Assembly: GCF_000379785.1 (NCBI RefSeq) | Contig: NZ_KB903676.1 | Span: forward strand, 1 to 49,044 | Source of the DNA: Gallibacterium anatis DSM 16844 = F 149 | Lineage (GTDB): Bacteria; Pseudomonadota; Gammaproteobacteria; Enterobacterales; Pasteurellaceae | Direction: 5' to 3' | Length of the DNA: 49,044 nt | Shown: piece by piece, positions 15,313-23,524 of the stretch | How positions within the stretch are numbered: the first letter of the stretch is position 1 | How the letters are laid out: every line of letters begins with the position of its first letter | Translations under genes and position numbers: made by a program | The notes under the pieces: generated by a model | Seen by the model: the letters and a program-made list of their open reading frames with translations, nothing else | What the model was told of the DNA's origin: nothing | The model's database searches: none

Positions 15313-15367
15313 TCAATTTCCTGTTCACTTTCACGCCATCTATGTAATTTAATTATGTTCCCATTTG
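15313..15367 (+). promoter_or_regulatory. conserved 55-bp upstream region of the adhesin gene (copy B)
   Basis: Homologous to 11789-11843 (minus strand), which precedes the PFL_4709-4711 mating operon. The similarity continues loosely to the ribosome site (GAGGAACACATAAATATG here, GAGGAACATATG there). It ends about 30 bp before the adhesin ATG. Confidence 0.75.
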
Positions 15368-15397
15368 TTATCAAAAATAATTGAGGAACACATAAAT

Positions 15398-18300
15398 ATG
15401 AAAAAAACAACACTAGCACTACTCTTATCTGCAATTTTATCTTCAACAACATTAGCAGAAGAAACTCAATCACAACCAAACATTGTCAATATCACGATTA
15501 ACAACGTTGGTGATGACAGTGGTTTAGAAATGGGAACTGGCTCACGAGCAAGGGGAATCGGTTCAATCGCAACAGGGAAAAACTCTGTTGCACTTGGTAA
15601 AAATGCGGTAGCCACAGGCGGCAATGAAACAAAAGATAGCATTAACGCAAAACTCGCAGAGAATAAACAAAAACTTGATGATATTGCTACTGCCGAAGCT
15701 AACACTAATCGCCTGTTAAGTGAATTACAAAATATCCGTAAACTCGAAGCCGATGTGATTGAAGCTGGTGAACGTGTAAAACAAGTACGTCTAGCAAAAC
15801 AATCTGCATATGACGTATGGCAAGAAAAACTTAAAACCTATAACGATACTGTCGCTAGTTCGACTCAATTATTTAAAGATGCTCAAGCTAAGATTGACGA
15901 TCTAAACAGTCGATTAACTGGGGTAAGCCGTATTGGTAATGTTGATATTAGCTCTGACGAGGGGTTAACTAATGCTGCAACACAACTTAAATCTATTGCC
16001 GAAGAGGGAACAACACTTAATTTAAGTGTAGATTTTTATAAAGATTATGTGAGTAGTTATTATCGAGCGTTAGGAGATTTGCGACATAATCAAGTTATTA
16101 TTAATAATACTTATTCACCTTCAAGTTCAGCATTCGTCTATTCTTCACTATATAACTCAGGGCAATCAGTAGTTATTAATCCTTATTCTTTTTACGTTTC
16201 TTTTCTAAATAACATTCAAGTAGGAACATACCGAGATACAATGGGATCTGATGGCGGTACAGATAAAGTAATATATAAAAATATTTTTGCCGTAGATACA
16301 AGTATAACCATTCCCACAGACAATATTTATTTTAAAAATATAGAAACAGATTTATCTACACATGATGAATTTGAAAAAGCAAGATCATTATTACCAAAAT
16401 ATAAAACTGCTTTTAAATTGTATTTTGAGCACACAAATAATCCTTTTGCAACCAGTAAGCTAAAAAAATCTATTATCGATAGAATTAATGCAAAACTAGA
16501 TGTCTGGGGAAAAGCATATGAAGTAACTTATTATCAAAGTCAATATGAAGATACACATCAAACAATATGGCTAGATAAAAAACAACAAGCACTTAATGAA
16601 TATCATCAACTTGTTGCTGAATTTAACGCATTACCAAACCCAACATCAATTAACGCATCTGTTATAAATGAATGGAAAGCAGAAAATATTGATGCAATCG
16701 TCCAACGCAACAATATCACCACTACTACCCTCACATCAGAACTCGAAAAAGCCCTAGGCATTAACAAAAATGCTATTGCAGAAAAGCAAGCCGAAATCGC
16801 TCGTTTAAAGACAGCGGCTGACCAAGCCAAGAGTACATATGACAACACCAATCCAAGCACAGCAGACATTGCTTTATCACAACGCTATGAAGAAGTTATG
16901 CGTCAATTAACCGCTAAAGCAAATCAACTTAAATCCGAACAAGACCGTTTGCAAGCGTTAAAAGATGCTTTGACGTTACACGACCTCACAAATGTTGGTG
17001 AAAATGCTTATGCGATTGGGACAAACGCTTTAGCGACTGGAACTAACAGTCTTGCTATCGGTACTGATACTATCGTGACAGGTGAAAACTCAATCGCTAT
17101 GGGTAAAGGTTCAGTTGTGACAGGTACAAACTCGATTGCGATTGGTACAGGGCATAATGTACTAGGCAATAATTCAGGAGCTTTTGGCGATCCCGATTAT
17201 ATCTATGGCGATGGTAGCTACGCTTTCGGTAATAACAACACGATTGGCGACCCAAACAAAGTACACCAAATAGGTAATAATACATTTGTTCTTGGTTCAA
17301 ACATTGTTACTACTGCAAATAATGCCGTTATTCTTGGAGCGAATAGTACTGACGGTGGTGATAATACCGTATCTGTAGGCTCATCAACTGCACAACGTAA
17401 GATTGTTTATATTGCTAACGGAGCAATTAATCAAACAAGCAAAGACGCTATTAATGGAAGTCAACTCTATGACATCTTACAAAATGCAACAGATATTAAT
17501 GTTGCAAACTGGCAAGCCAAACTCACTGGCGACACACTTAATTCCGCATTAAGTAATGTATCAGCAAAACTTAAAGTCATTGCAGGCACAAATACGACCG
17601 TGACAACTAGCACGGATGGTGACACAACTACTTATGCCGTAAACGTATCTGATCAGTTGATTAAAAATGTAATGCAATCTGATATGAATATAAAAGCTAA
17701 TACTGATGCAAGCAACATTAACACTGAAAAATTTGCGGAGAAACTTGGTACAGGTACAGTTTCCGAAAATGATACAAATCTTGTAACTGGTAAAACTGTT
17801 TATCTTGCATTGCAAAATGCCGTATTAAATGGAGTGGATGTGGCAAATAAAGCGAATAAAGATGCTTCAAATTTAAGTGATGAAGACAAATCTAAGTGGC
17901 AAGAGGCTTTAGGCACAGGCACAGCCGAAGCTGGCAACAAAGGCTTAATCAGCGGAGATACGCTTAACACTGCATTAAGTGAAAAAGCCAATAAATCTGA
18001 AGTTATTCAGAAACTTGGGTCAAAAGCTGACAAAGACGCAAGTAACATTGACGTAGCAAAATACACTGAAAAACTTACTACGGGACGCATTGAGTTAGGT
18101 AACACAGGCTTAATCAACGGCGGTCAAGTGCATAATTACGTACAAAATTATGTTGCCGATATAAGTGGTAGAACACTGGCACAAGCCAACGCATACACTG
18201 ATTATCGCATTGGCTCACTCAAAGCGTACACAGATAAACGATTGAAAGATATTCGTGATGAGGCAAGAGCAGGCGTCGCAAGCGCAATGGCAATGGGAGC

Positions 18301-18487
18301 AATTCCAATGGTTCCTAATAAGCGTTTTTCCATTGGTGCTGGCACAGCGACTTATCACGGTCAAAATGCGGTTGCAATCGGTTTAAAAGTTAAAACCGAA
18401 AATGACAAAGCAGTCATCAGTTTAAGCGGTTCCGCAAGTTCCAATGGCGACTTTGGCGCATCTGCCGGATTTGCGTTCGGGTTCTAA
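15398..18487 (+). CDS. trimeric autotransporter adhesin (YadA-like)
   Basis: A 1029-residue type Vc autotransporter. Signal peptide MKKTTLALLLSAILSSTTLA; a first YadA-head block around residues 40-78 (GSIATGKNSVALGKNAVATGG); a long coiled-coil and atypical insert (about 80-530); a second head block (about 535-640: ALATGTNSLAIGTDTIVTG...); a neck (IVYIANGAINQTSKDAINGSQ); a stalk with repeated NKxDASN units; and the C-terminal anchor (NKRFSIGAGTATYHGQNAVAIG ... GASAGFAFGF, aromatic last residue). ATG 15398 is chosen for its GAGGA site; TTG 15365 is an upstream in-frame codon without one. It is surface-exposed and should bind cells or other surfaces. It sits between the toxin-antitoxin pair and the relaxase and shares its upstream region with the mating operon. 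Confidence 0.95.
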   Translation: MKKTTLALLLSAILSSTTLAEETQSQPNIVNITINNVGDDSGLEMGTGSRARGIGSIATGKNSVALGKNAVATGGNETKDSINAKLAENKQKLDDIATAEANTNRLLSELQNIRKLEADVIEAGERVKQVRLAKQSAYDVWQEKLKTYNDTVASSTQLFKDAQAKIDDLNSRLTGVSRIGNVDISSDEGLTNAATQLKSIAEEGTTLNLSVDFYKDYVSSYYRALGDLRHNQVIINNTYSPSSSAFVYSSLYNSGQSVVINPYSFYVSFLNNIQVGTYRDTMGSDGGTDKVIYKNIFAVDTSITIPTDNIYFKNIETDLSTHDEFEKARSLLPKYKTAFKLYFEHTNNPFATSKLKKSIIDRINAKLDVWGKAYEVTYYQSQYEDTHQTIWLDKKQQALNEYHQLVAEFNALPNPTSINASVINEWKAENIDAIVQRNNITTTTLTSELEKALGINKNAIAEKQAEIARLKTAADQAKSTYDNTNPSTADIALSQRYEEVMRQLTAKANQLKSEQDRLQALKDALTLHDLTNVGENAYAIGTNALATGTNSLAIGTDTIVTGENSIAMGKGSVVTGTNSIAIGTGHNVLGNNSGAFGDPDYIYGDGSYAFGNNNTIGDPNKVHQIGNNTFVLGSNIVTTANNAVILGANSTDGGDNTVSVGSSTAQRKIVYIANGAINQTSKDAINGSQLYDILQNATDINVANWQAKLTGDTLNSALSNVSAKLKVIAGTNTTVTTSTDGDTTTYAVNVSDQLIKNVMQSDMNIKANTDASNINTEKFAEKLGTGTVSENDTNLVTGKTVYLALQNAVLNGVDVANKANKDASNLSDEDKSKWQEALGTGTAEAGNKGLISGDTLNTALSEKANKSEVIQKLGSKADKDASNIDVAKYTEKLTTGRIELGNTGLINGGQVHNYVQNYVADISGRTLAQANAYTDYRIGSLKAYTDKRLKDIRDEARAGVASAMAMGAIPMVPNKRFSIGAGTATYHGQNAVAIGLKVKTENDKAVISLSGSASSNGDFGASAGFAFGF

Positions 18488-18506
18488 AAACGGCAAAAAA
18501 GGAAGG

Positions 18507-18587
18507 AAGGGAGCCTGCGGCTAAGGGTAAATATTAAGGGTAACCGTTCCTCGAAGAGGAACGGGCTTACCCGTAAAAGGCTCTCTT
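18507..18587. other. branched stem-loop before the relaxase gene, candidate terminator or oriT element
   Basis: An outer stem AAGGGAGCC (18507-18515)/GGCTCTCTT (18579-18587) encloses GGGTAA (18538-18543)/TTACCC (18567-18572), which encloses CCGTTCCTC (18544-18552)/GAGGAACGG (18556-18564) with loop GAA. There is no U-tract after the inner hairpin. Position, immediately upstream of the relaxase, is where oriT often lies. Confidence 0.5.
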
Positions 18588-18620
18588 CATTACCTCAAAA
18601 GGCGAAAAGGCTAAAAGGCA

Positions 18621-20561
18621 ATGAAAATCATAAACTTATTTTTGAAAATTCTTCGATTGAAAAAACAAAATAAACAAATATTAAAACAATCAGAAAAGCA
18701 ACTAAAACTTGATGATGGATGGTTACAACCAAAAACTGCCTCAGAACTCTTATCAACGGCATTACGTCAAAGATTACTTAAAAACATATATCAATCTGTC
18801 TCTATGTCTGAGGCAATGTTCAACACACTTTATCGCACCCCAATTGAGAAATATGCAGAATTAGTGCAAGAACTGCCTGCATCAGAATCTCATCATCACG
18901 CGCATCTAGGTGGAATGTTAGATCACGGTCTTGAGGTAATTTGTTTTGCGGTAAAATTACGCCAAAATTATTTACTTCCACCCAACTCCGCACCGGAAGA
19001 TCAAGCTCAACAAAGCGAGGCTTGGACTGGTGCAGTAATTTATTCTGCATTAATACACGATATTGCGAAAATTATCACAGATATTGAAATTGAAACATTA
19101 CAAGGTAGATGGTTTCTTTGGCAAGGCAAACTTGATCAAGCATACAGATTTAAACACATCAAAGGACGTGACTATCATTTACACCCAACAATGGGCGCTT
19201 TTGTATCAAGCTATTTATTATCACCATTATCACTGGATTGGTTAGCGAAATATCCGGATGCATTTTCATCCTTTTTTTATTTAGCCGCTGGTCATTATGA
19301 TAAAGCTGGCATTCTGGGAGAGATTATTCAACAAGCTGATCAAACAAGCGTATCGCTTTATCTCGGCGGAGACACGACAAAAGCCAAACAGCCACAAAAA
19401 TCATTTGCTAATCAAATTCTTGTTGCACTACGTTATCTCGTTGAACACGAATTAAAACTCAATAACCCTAAAAGCGGATCGGATGGTTGGCTTACTGATG
19501 ATGCATTATATCTTGTCAGTAAAACGGTTACAGACAAGATTAGAGCCTATTTAATGCAGAATGGTATATCAGTTCCTAGTCAAAACAGTAAAATGTTTGA
19601 CGAAATGCAAGCACACCGGATTATTGAGTCAACGCCGGATAATAAAGCAATTTGGAATGGTACGATTAAATCAGATGCTGGTTGGCAACCGAAAAATACC
19701 TTTACATTGCTTAAAGTCAGCCCATCTTTAATCTGGAACAGTTTTAATGATCGTCCACCGGTATTTGCTGGAACAATTATTATTGATCAACCAACAGAGG
19801 CAGCAGAAATCACACAAGAACAAAGTACAAATAATCAAGCTGGTTCTAATCACATTCCAACTGATGTGATAACCGATACACAAGAAACCTCAAAAGTACT
19901 GCAGCAGGAAGTTATTAATAGTGAATCGTTATCAACCAAAGAAGAGCAGAGTAATCCGCAGGAAGCGGACAGCTTTGATTTCGCACTAAATTTATTTGCT
20001 GATAACAATCAACAAGATAAAGTAGAAAATGAAATTGGCAATGATGAAGTTAAACCGCATACTGAACTAACTGTAACAGCAGCCTCAATACTGTCTGATA
20101 ACACTGCAGATAGTGAAAAACACAATACAACAATAGATATACTTTCATCATCTAACAATAATAAACCTAATGAAACAGCAGAGCATTTTGTTGAATGGTT
20201 AAGAACATCACTGGCAACTGATAAATTGAGCATCAATGAGCCAGAGGCCAAAATTCACATTGTTGAAAATCAATTATTTCTGGTTACTCCGGCAATTTTT
20301 AAACTGTATTGTGAAACGATGTTTGGCCACAATAATGATAAGTCTTGGCTCACATTGCAGAAGAGATTTCAGGCGTTGAACATACATAAAAGAAAACAGC
20401 CAGGAAATTATAATATATGGACTTGTAAAGTTGCCGGAGGGTATCGATCATCTGTAATTAAAGGATACCTTATTGAAAATATAGCTTTTTTTACCAATAA
20501 GCATTATTTTAATAATATGTATCTTACTTTACAGGATGTAAGTGATGACACTGAAGAATAG
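18621..20561 (+). CDS. traI: MobH-type conjugative relaxase TraI (TIGR03760, PFGI-1 class)
   Basis: A 646-residue relaxase of the TraI_2 family, which nicks oriT and pilots the strand in PFGI-1/ICEHin1056-type elements. The N-terminal domain begins YRTPIEKYAELVQELPASESHHHAHLGGMLDHGLEV (His triad near residues 90-105), followed by the HD-like SALIHDIAKI near 153 and LAAGHYDKAG near 225. A low-complexity acidic linker (about 400-500) leads to the DUF1528 C-terminal domain (FVEWLRTSLATDKLSINEPEAKIHIVEN ... FQALNIHKRKQPGNYNIWTCKV). Length is normal for the family. It overlaps the integrase gene by about 17 bp. Confidence 0.93.
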   Translation: MKIINLFLKILRLKKQNKQILKQSEKQLKLDDGWLQPKTASELLSTALRQRLLKNIYQSVSMSEAMFNTLYRTPIEKYAELVQELPASESHHHAHLGGMLDHGLEVICFAVKLRQNYLLPPNSAPEDQAQQSEAWTGAVIYSALIHDIAKIITDIEIETLQGRWFLWQGKLDQAYRFKHIKGRDYHLHPTMGAFVSSYLLSPLSLDWLAKYPDAFSSFFYLAAGHYDKAGILGEIIQQADQTSVSLYLGGDTTKAKQPQKSFANQILVALRYLVEHELKLNNPKSGSDGWLTDDALYLVSKTVTDKIRAYLMQNGISVPSQNSKMFDEMQAHRIIESTPDNKAIWNGTIKSDAGWQPKNTFTLLKVSPSLIWNSFNDRPPVFAGTIIIDQPTEAAEITQEQSTNNQAGSNHIPTDVITDTQETSKVLQQEVINSESLSTKEEQSNPQEADSFDFALNLFADNNQQDKVENEIGNDEVKPHTELTVTAASILSDNTADSEKHNTTIDILSSSNNNKPNETAEHFVEWLRTSLATDKLSINEPEAKIHIVENQLFLVTPAIFKLYCETMFGHNNDKSWLTLQKRFQALNIHKRKQPGNYNIWTCKVAGGYRSSVIKGYLIENIAFFTNKHYFNNMYLTLQDVSDDTEE

Positions 20562-21483
20562 TTTCTATGAGAGTTTATCTTTTGACGATTTACTTGAAAA
20601 ATTCTTAATTATGAAATACTTAAGACCGGAAACTAAAAAGAGCTATAGAAAGATGGTATCACTTTTTACTCGAGCGTATCCCGGAATATTAGCAGACGAG
20701 ATAACAAAAGAGCTTGTCTGTAATTGGCGCAATGAGCAATTATGCAAACTTAGAGAAACATCCGTTAATAGTTATCTTCGAAACTGTAAAGCGGTCATTA
20801 ATTGGGGAATTGAAAACCATTTCATTAACCGTAAAGATAACCCGTTTACGGGTACGTTTGTAAAAGAGCCGCGAAAACAGAGAAAAATTATTACACAGAA
20901 GGATATAAATATACTTATTAAGTGTATCACACAAGAAGATGTCGAAAAATTGTGTGGTAACGGTTATTGTACAATTGCTTTCGCGCAAGCCTTAATTTTT
21001 ACGCTGTTATATACGGGAATGCGACGCAGTCAGCTTTTAAAATTAAAAATTCATAACATTGATCTGTCTAGCAGGACAATTTTTATTCCTCATTACATCA
21101 ATAAAAATAATGATGATCATATGATTCCAATATCATCAAAACTATATCCCTATCTTGCAGTCTTTCTGGATGAGCTTAAAATAAGAAAAATACCAATTGA
21201 TTCTCAGCTATTTAATATCAATATATTTTCATCAACCACGCGCAACAATGGCAATATGACAAACGATCAATTAGCGCATTTTTTCCGGAAACTTTCCAAA
21301 ATAACGAGGATAAAGCTATCGTCTCATAGATTTAGACATACGATTGCAACTCAACTAATGCGAAGTCCGGAGCAAAATTTGTATGCGGCGCAAAAACTAT
21401 TAGGACACAGAGATATAAAAACTACATTAAGCTACATCGAATTCGATGTAGATATGTTGAGAAAAGTTGTAGATTCTATTTAG
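20545..21483 (+). CDS. int: tyrosine-recombinase integrase of the ICE
   Basis: A 312-residue phage-type integrase. An N-terminal SAM-like core-binding domain (FDDLLEKFLIMKYLRPETKKSYRKMV) is followed by the catalytic domain with Arg I in LLYTGMRRSQLLKLK (about residue 160), the HxxR box in SSHRFRHTIATQLM, the second His in LLGHRDIKTT and the nucleophile in LSYIEFD. It starts inside the end of traI (ATG 20545; GTG 20542 is one codon earlier) and ends about 140 bp before the recombined tRNA-Leu 3' part, as expected for an integrase acting at that site. Confidence 0.94.
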   Translation: MTLKNSFYESLSFDDLLEKFLIMKYLRPETKKSYRKMVSLFTRAYPGILADEITKELVCNWRNEQLCKLRETSVNSYLRNCKAVINWGIENHFINRKDNPFTGTFVKEPRKQRKIITQKDINILIKCITQEDVEKLCGNGYCTIAFAQALIFTLLYTGMRRSQLLKLKIHNIDLSSRTIFIPHYINKNNDDHMIPISSKLYPYLAVFLDELKIRKIPIDSQLFNINIFSSTTRNNGNMTNDQLAHFFRKLSKITRIKLSSHRFRHTIATQLMRSPEQNLYAAQKLLGHRDIKTTLSYIEFDVDMLRKVVDSI

Positions 21484-21552
21484 TGTTTAGATACATACAA
21501 TGAAAAAACAATGTTGTATAATTTATAACTACTACTAATAATAAAAATATAC

Positions 21553-21581
21553 TTTACATACTAATATAGAAAATGTAGTAT
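21553..21581 (+). promoter_or_regulatory. outward-facing promoter at the right end of the ICE
   Basis: TTTACA (21553-21558), 17 bp, TAGTAT (21576-21581) on the plus strand, within the CTTTACATACT motif otherwise found on the minus strand inside the element. It points across the attachment site. No gene of the integrated element lies downstream. Confidence 0.4.
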
Positions 21582-21618
21582 CGTTAATGACACAAACAAT
21601 TAAAATAATCAATATAGA

Positions 21619-21681
21619 GAGCAGTTGATTCAAAATCAACCGCCTTCGGGTGTGCCGGTTCGAGTCCGGCCCTAGGCACCA
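21619..21681 (+). other. ICE attachment site: 3' part of tRNA-Leu(CAA)
   Basis: From the anticodon arm on, this is a tRNA-Leu: arm GTTGA/TCAAC with anticodon CAA (loop TTCAAAA), a long variable arm CGCCTTCGGGTG, the T arm GCCGGTTCGAGTCCGGC and the acceptor strand CCTAGGC-A-CCA. The expected 5' half (GCCTAGG..., D arm with GGTAGAC) is absent; AT-rich element DNA precedes it. The integrated ICE has therefore separated the tRNA halves, and the intact copy should be reconstituted at the far end, left of this window. Recombination must have occurred at or near the anticodon arm. Confidence 0.88.
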
Positions 21682-21703
21682 CTAAAAAGATTTCAAAAAA
21701 AAG

Positions 21704-21729
21704 ACCGCCGATAAAAAGGCGGTTTTTTG
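21704..21729 (+). terminator. terminator downstream of the tRNA-Leu locus
   Basis: ACCGCC (21704-21709), loop GATAAAAA, GGCGGT (21718-21723) followed by TTTTTT. It was the chromosomal terminator of the tRNA gene and would now stop transcription leaving the ICE. Confidence 0.88.
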
Positions 21730-21782
21730 TTATCGCTGTATTTTCATTGTTCAACAATTATTCCTCGATAAAGGAGCGAACG

Positions 21783-21947
21783 ATGATTACACTAATTTTT
21801 CTGCTTATTCTTGCAATTGGTTTTGGTTTAATTGCAGCACTGCTTATCGCTAATCATTGCCGCTCCTGTGCTCTTTTTATATATGTTGATGATTGGCTCT
21901 ATTCTGTGGTTATCAGAAATCAAAATCTTCCTGGATGTGATAAATAA
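21783..21947 (+). CDS. small membrane protein (54 aa)
   Basis: ATG 21783 follows AAAGGAG by 6 bases, the best ribosome site in the region; an upstream ATG at 21747 in the same frame has none. The product has one long hydrophobic helix (MITLIFLLILAIGFGLIAALLIA) and a short tail with cysteines (NHCRSC) and a second weakly hydrophobic stretch. No family is recognised. It is monocistronic between two terminators. Confidence 0.6.
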   Translation: MITLIFLLILAIGFGLIAALLIANHCRSCALFIYVDDWLYSVVIRNQNLPGCDK

Positions 21948-21948
21948 A

Positions 21949-21976
21949 AAAGAGATCTAACTATTTAGATCTCTTT
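21949..21976. terminator. bidirectional terminator between the small membrane protein gene and fabB
   Basis: AAAGAGATCTAA (21949-21960), loop CTAT, TTAGATCTCTTT (21965-21976), a perfect 12-bp stem with A-tract before and T-rich sequence after, serving both converging genes. Confidence 0.9.
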
Positions 21977-22004
21977 ATATAAGAATAATTTATAAATGAA
22001 TAAA

Positions 22005-23225
22005 TTATGCTTGGTAACGTTTGAACACTAATGTTGCGTTAGTTCCGCCGAAACCAAAACTGTTTGACATTACAGTCTGTAAGTTGGCATTACGGATGGT
22101 TTTAGTGATGATATTGCAACCTTCAGCACGTTCATCAAGTGTTTCAATATTAATGCTTGGCGCGATAAAGTCGTGTTCTAACATTAATAAAGTGTAGATA
22201 GCTTCGTGTACCCCTGCCGCACCTAAAGAGTGACCGGTCATTGATTTTGTTGAAGAAATTGCCGGCATTTTATCAGCAAAGACATTTTTGATTGCTTCAA
22301 GTTCTTTTACGTCACCAACCGGAGTTGAAGTGCCGTGTACGTTAAGATAGTCAATCGGTGTATCAACGGTTGCTAACGCTTGTTTCATACAACGTTCTGC
22401 ACCCTCTCCGCTTGGTGCTACCATATCGTAACCATCGGATGTCGCACCATAGCCTACGATTTCAGCATAAATTTTTGCACCGCGAGCCAATGCGTGTTCC
22501 AATTCTTCAACAACGACAATACCGCCGCCACCGGCAATAACGAAACCGTCACGGTTAGCATCATAAGCACGAGAAGCTTTTTCCGGAGTATCGTTATATT
22601 TTGTTGAAACAGCACCCATTGCATCAAATTCACAGGCACATTCCCAAGATAACTCTTCCGCACCGCCGGCGAATACAACATCTTGTTTACCTAATTGGAT
22701 TAATTCAACTGCGTGTCCGATACAGTGAGCAGAGGTGGCACAGGCTGAGCTGATACTGTAATTAACGCCTTTGATTTTGAATGGCGTTGCTAAACAGGCG
22801 GATACACTTGATGCCATTGTACGCGTTACAGCATAAGGCCCGATAGCTTTGACGCCGCGAGGTGTGCGCATTGCATCAGCGGCTACGATTTGATTGTGTG
22901 CGGAACCGGTACCGGCACCGACCACTAAACCGGTTCTTTCATTGGATACCATTTCTTCGCTTAATCCGGCGTCCGCAATCGCTTCTTTCATAGAAAGATA
23001 AGCATAAGCAGCGGCATTACCCATAAAACGCATTACTTTGCGATCAATATGTTCGCTTGGGGTGATTTTTACTGTGCCGGCAACGTGAGAACGCATCCCC
23101 ACTTCAACAAATTCCGGCATAGTAGTAATACCTGATTTCCCTTCTAATAATGACGCCAACACTTCGTCTTTGTTATTTCCGATACTGGAAATAACGCCAA
23201 AACCAGTAATTACAGCTCTTTTCAT
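22005..23225 (-). CDS. fabB: 3-oxoacyl-[acyl-carrier-protein] synthase I (FabB)
   Basis: A 406-residue KAS I that condenses malonyl-ACP with growing acyl chains and is needed for unsaturated fatty acids. Starts [22 protein letters not shown]. The catalytic cysteine is in [11 protein letters not shown] (about 163), the two histidines in [11 protein letters not shown] (about 298) and [10 protein letters not shown] (about 333), and the C-terminal glycine-rich NSFGFGGTN is present. Length equals E. coli FabB. The divergent mnmC neighbour is the same as in enterobacteria. Its promoter (23276-23303) contains a palindrome. Confidence 0.98.
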   Translation of the reverse strand: MKRAVITGFGVISSIGNNKDEVLASLLEGKSGITTMPEFVEVGMRSHVAGTVKITPSEHIDRKVMRFMGNAAAYAYLSMKEAIADAGLSEEMVSNERTGLVVGAGTGSAHNQIVAADAMRTPRGVKAIGPYAVTRTMASSVSACLATPFKIKGVNYSISSACATSAHCIGHAVELIQLGKQDVVFAGGAEELSWECACEFDAMGAVSTKYNDTPEKASRAYDANRDGFVIAGGGGIVVVEELEHALARGAKIYAEIVGYGATSDGYDMVAPSGEGAERCMKQALATVDTPIDYLNVHGTSTPVGDVKELEAIKNVFADKMPAISSTKSMTGHSLGAAGVHEAIYTLLMLEHDFIAPSINIETLDERAEGCNIITKTIRNANLQTVMSNSFGFGGTNATLVFKRYQA

Positions 23226-23275
23226 TCGTTGTCCTTAATGTCGCTTTTGATATAAAAATTAAAAAATTGTTGGTT

Positions 23276-23303
23276 GTTATACTAGGAATTTCCTAGATTA
23301 CAA
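23276..23303 (-). promoter_or_regulatory. fabB promoter with palindrome in the spacer
   Basis: On the minus strand TTGTAA (23303-23298), 16 bp, TATAAC (23281-23276). The spacer is almost exactly a palindrome, CTAGGAA-T-TTCCTAG (23282-23296), a likely repressor site. It does not resemble the E. coli FabR or FadR consensus as I remember them. Confidence 0.55.
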
Positions 23304-23480
23304 GAAATTTTTGCAAAACCGCCAACAGATAAGACCATTTTAAAACGCTATTGAACAATTCAAACTGAGAATAGTGAATTTATTCGTATCCGACAGAGCG
23401 TTTAATTTGCCCACAAATTATCGGTGATAAAGTCAAATGTTTCAACCGATCGGGAGATTTTGGTGAAATCGAGCGTCCAT

Positions 23481-23486
23481 TATAAT
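23481..23486 (+). promoter_or_regulatory. -10 element of mnmC
   Basis: A perfect TATAAT lies 39 bp before the mnmC ATG. The upstream -35 is weak (TTTTGG at 17-bp spacing). The rest of the 299-bp fabB/mnmC gap shows nothing else that I can name. Confidence 0.5.
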
Positions 23487-23524
23487 ATCATTAGCTACCT
23501 TGATAAAGGTTGTTATGGATTGTT

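Noticed and set aside
15466-17991. Several open frames on the strand opposite the adhesin
   Set aside because: They have no ribosome sites, hydrophobic nonsense composition and follow from the repetitive codon pattern of the adhesin.
21602-21681. Complete functional tRNA-Leu gene
   Set aside because: The acceptor 5' strand and D arm are missing upstream; only the part from the anticodon arm is present.
21747-21783. Longer N-terminus for the small membrane protein
   Set aside because: The upstream ATG lacks a ribosome site, while AAAGGAG is placed correctly for ATG 21783.
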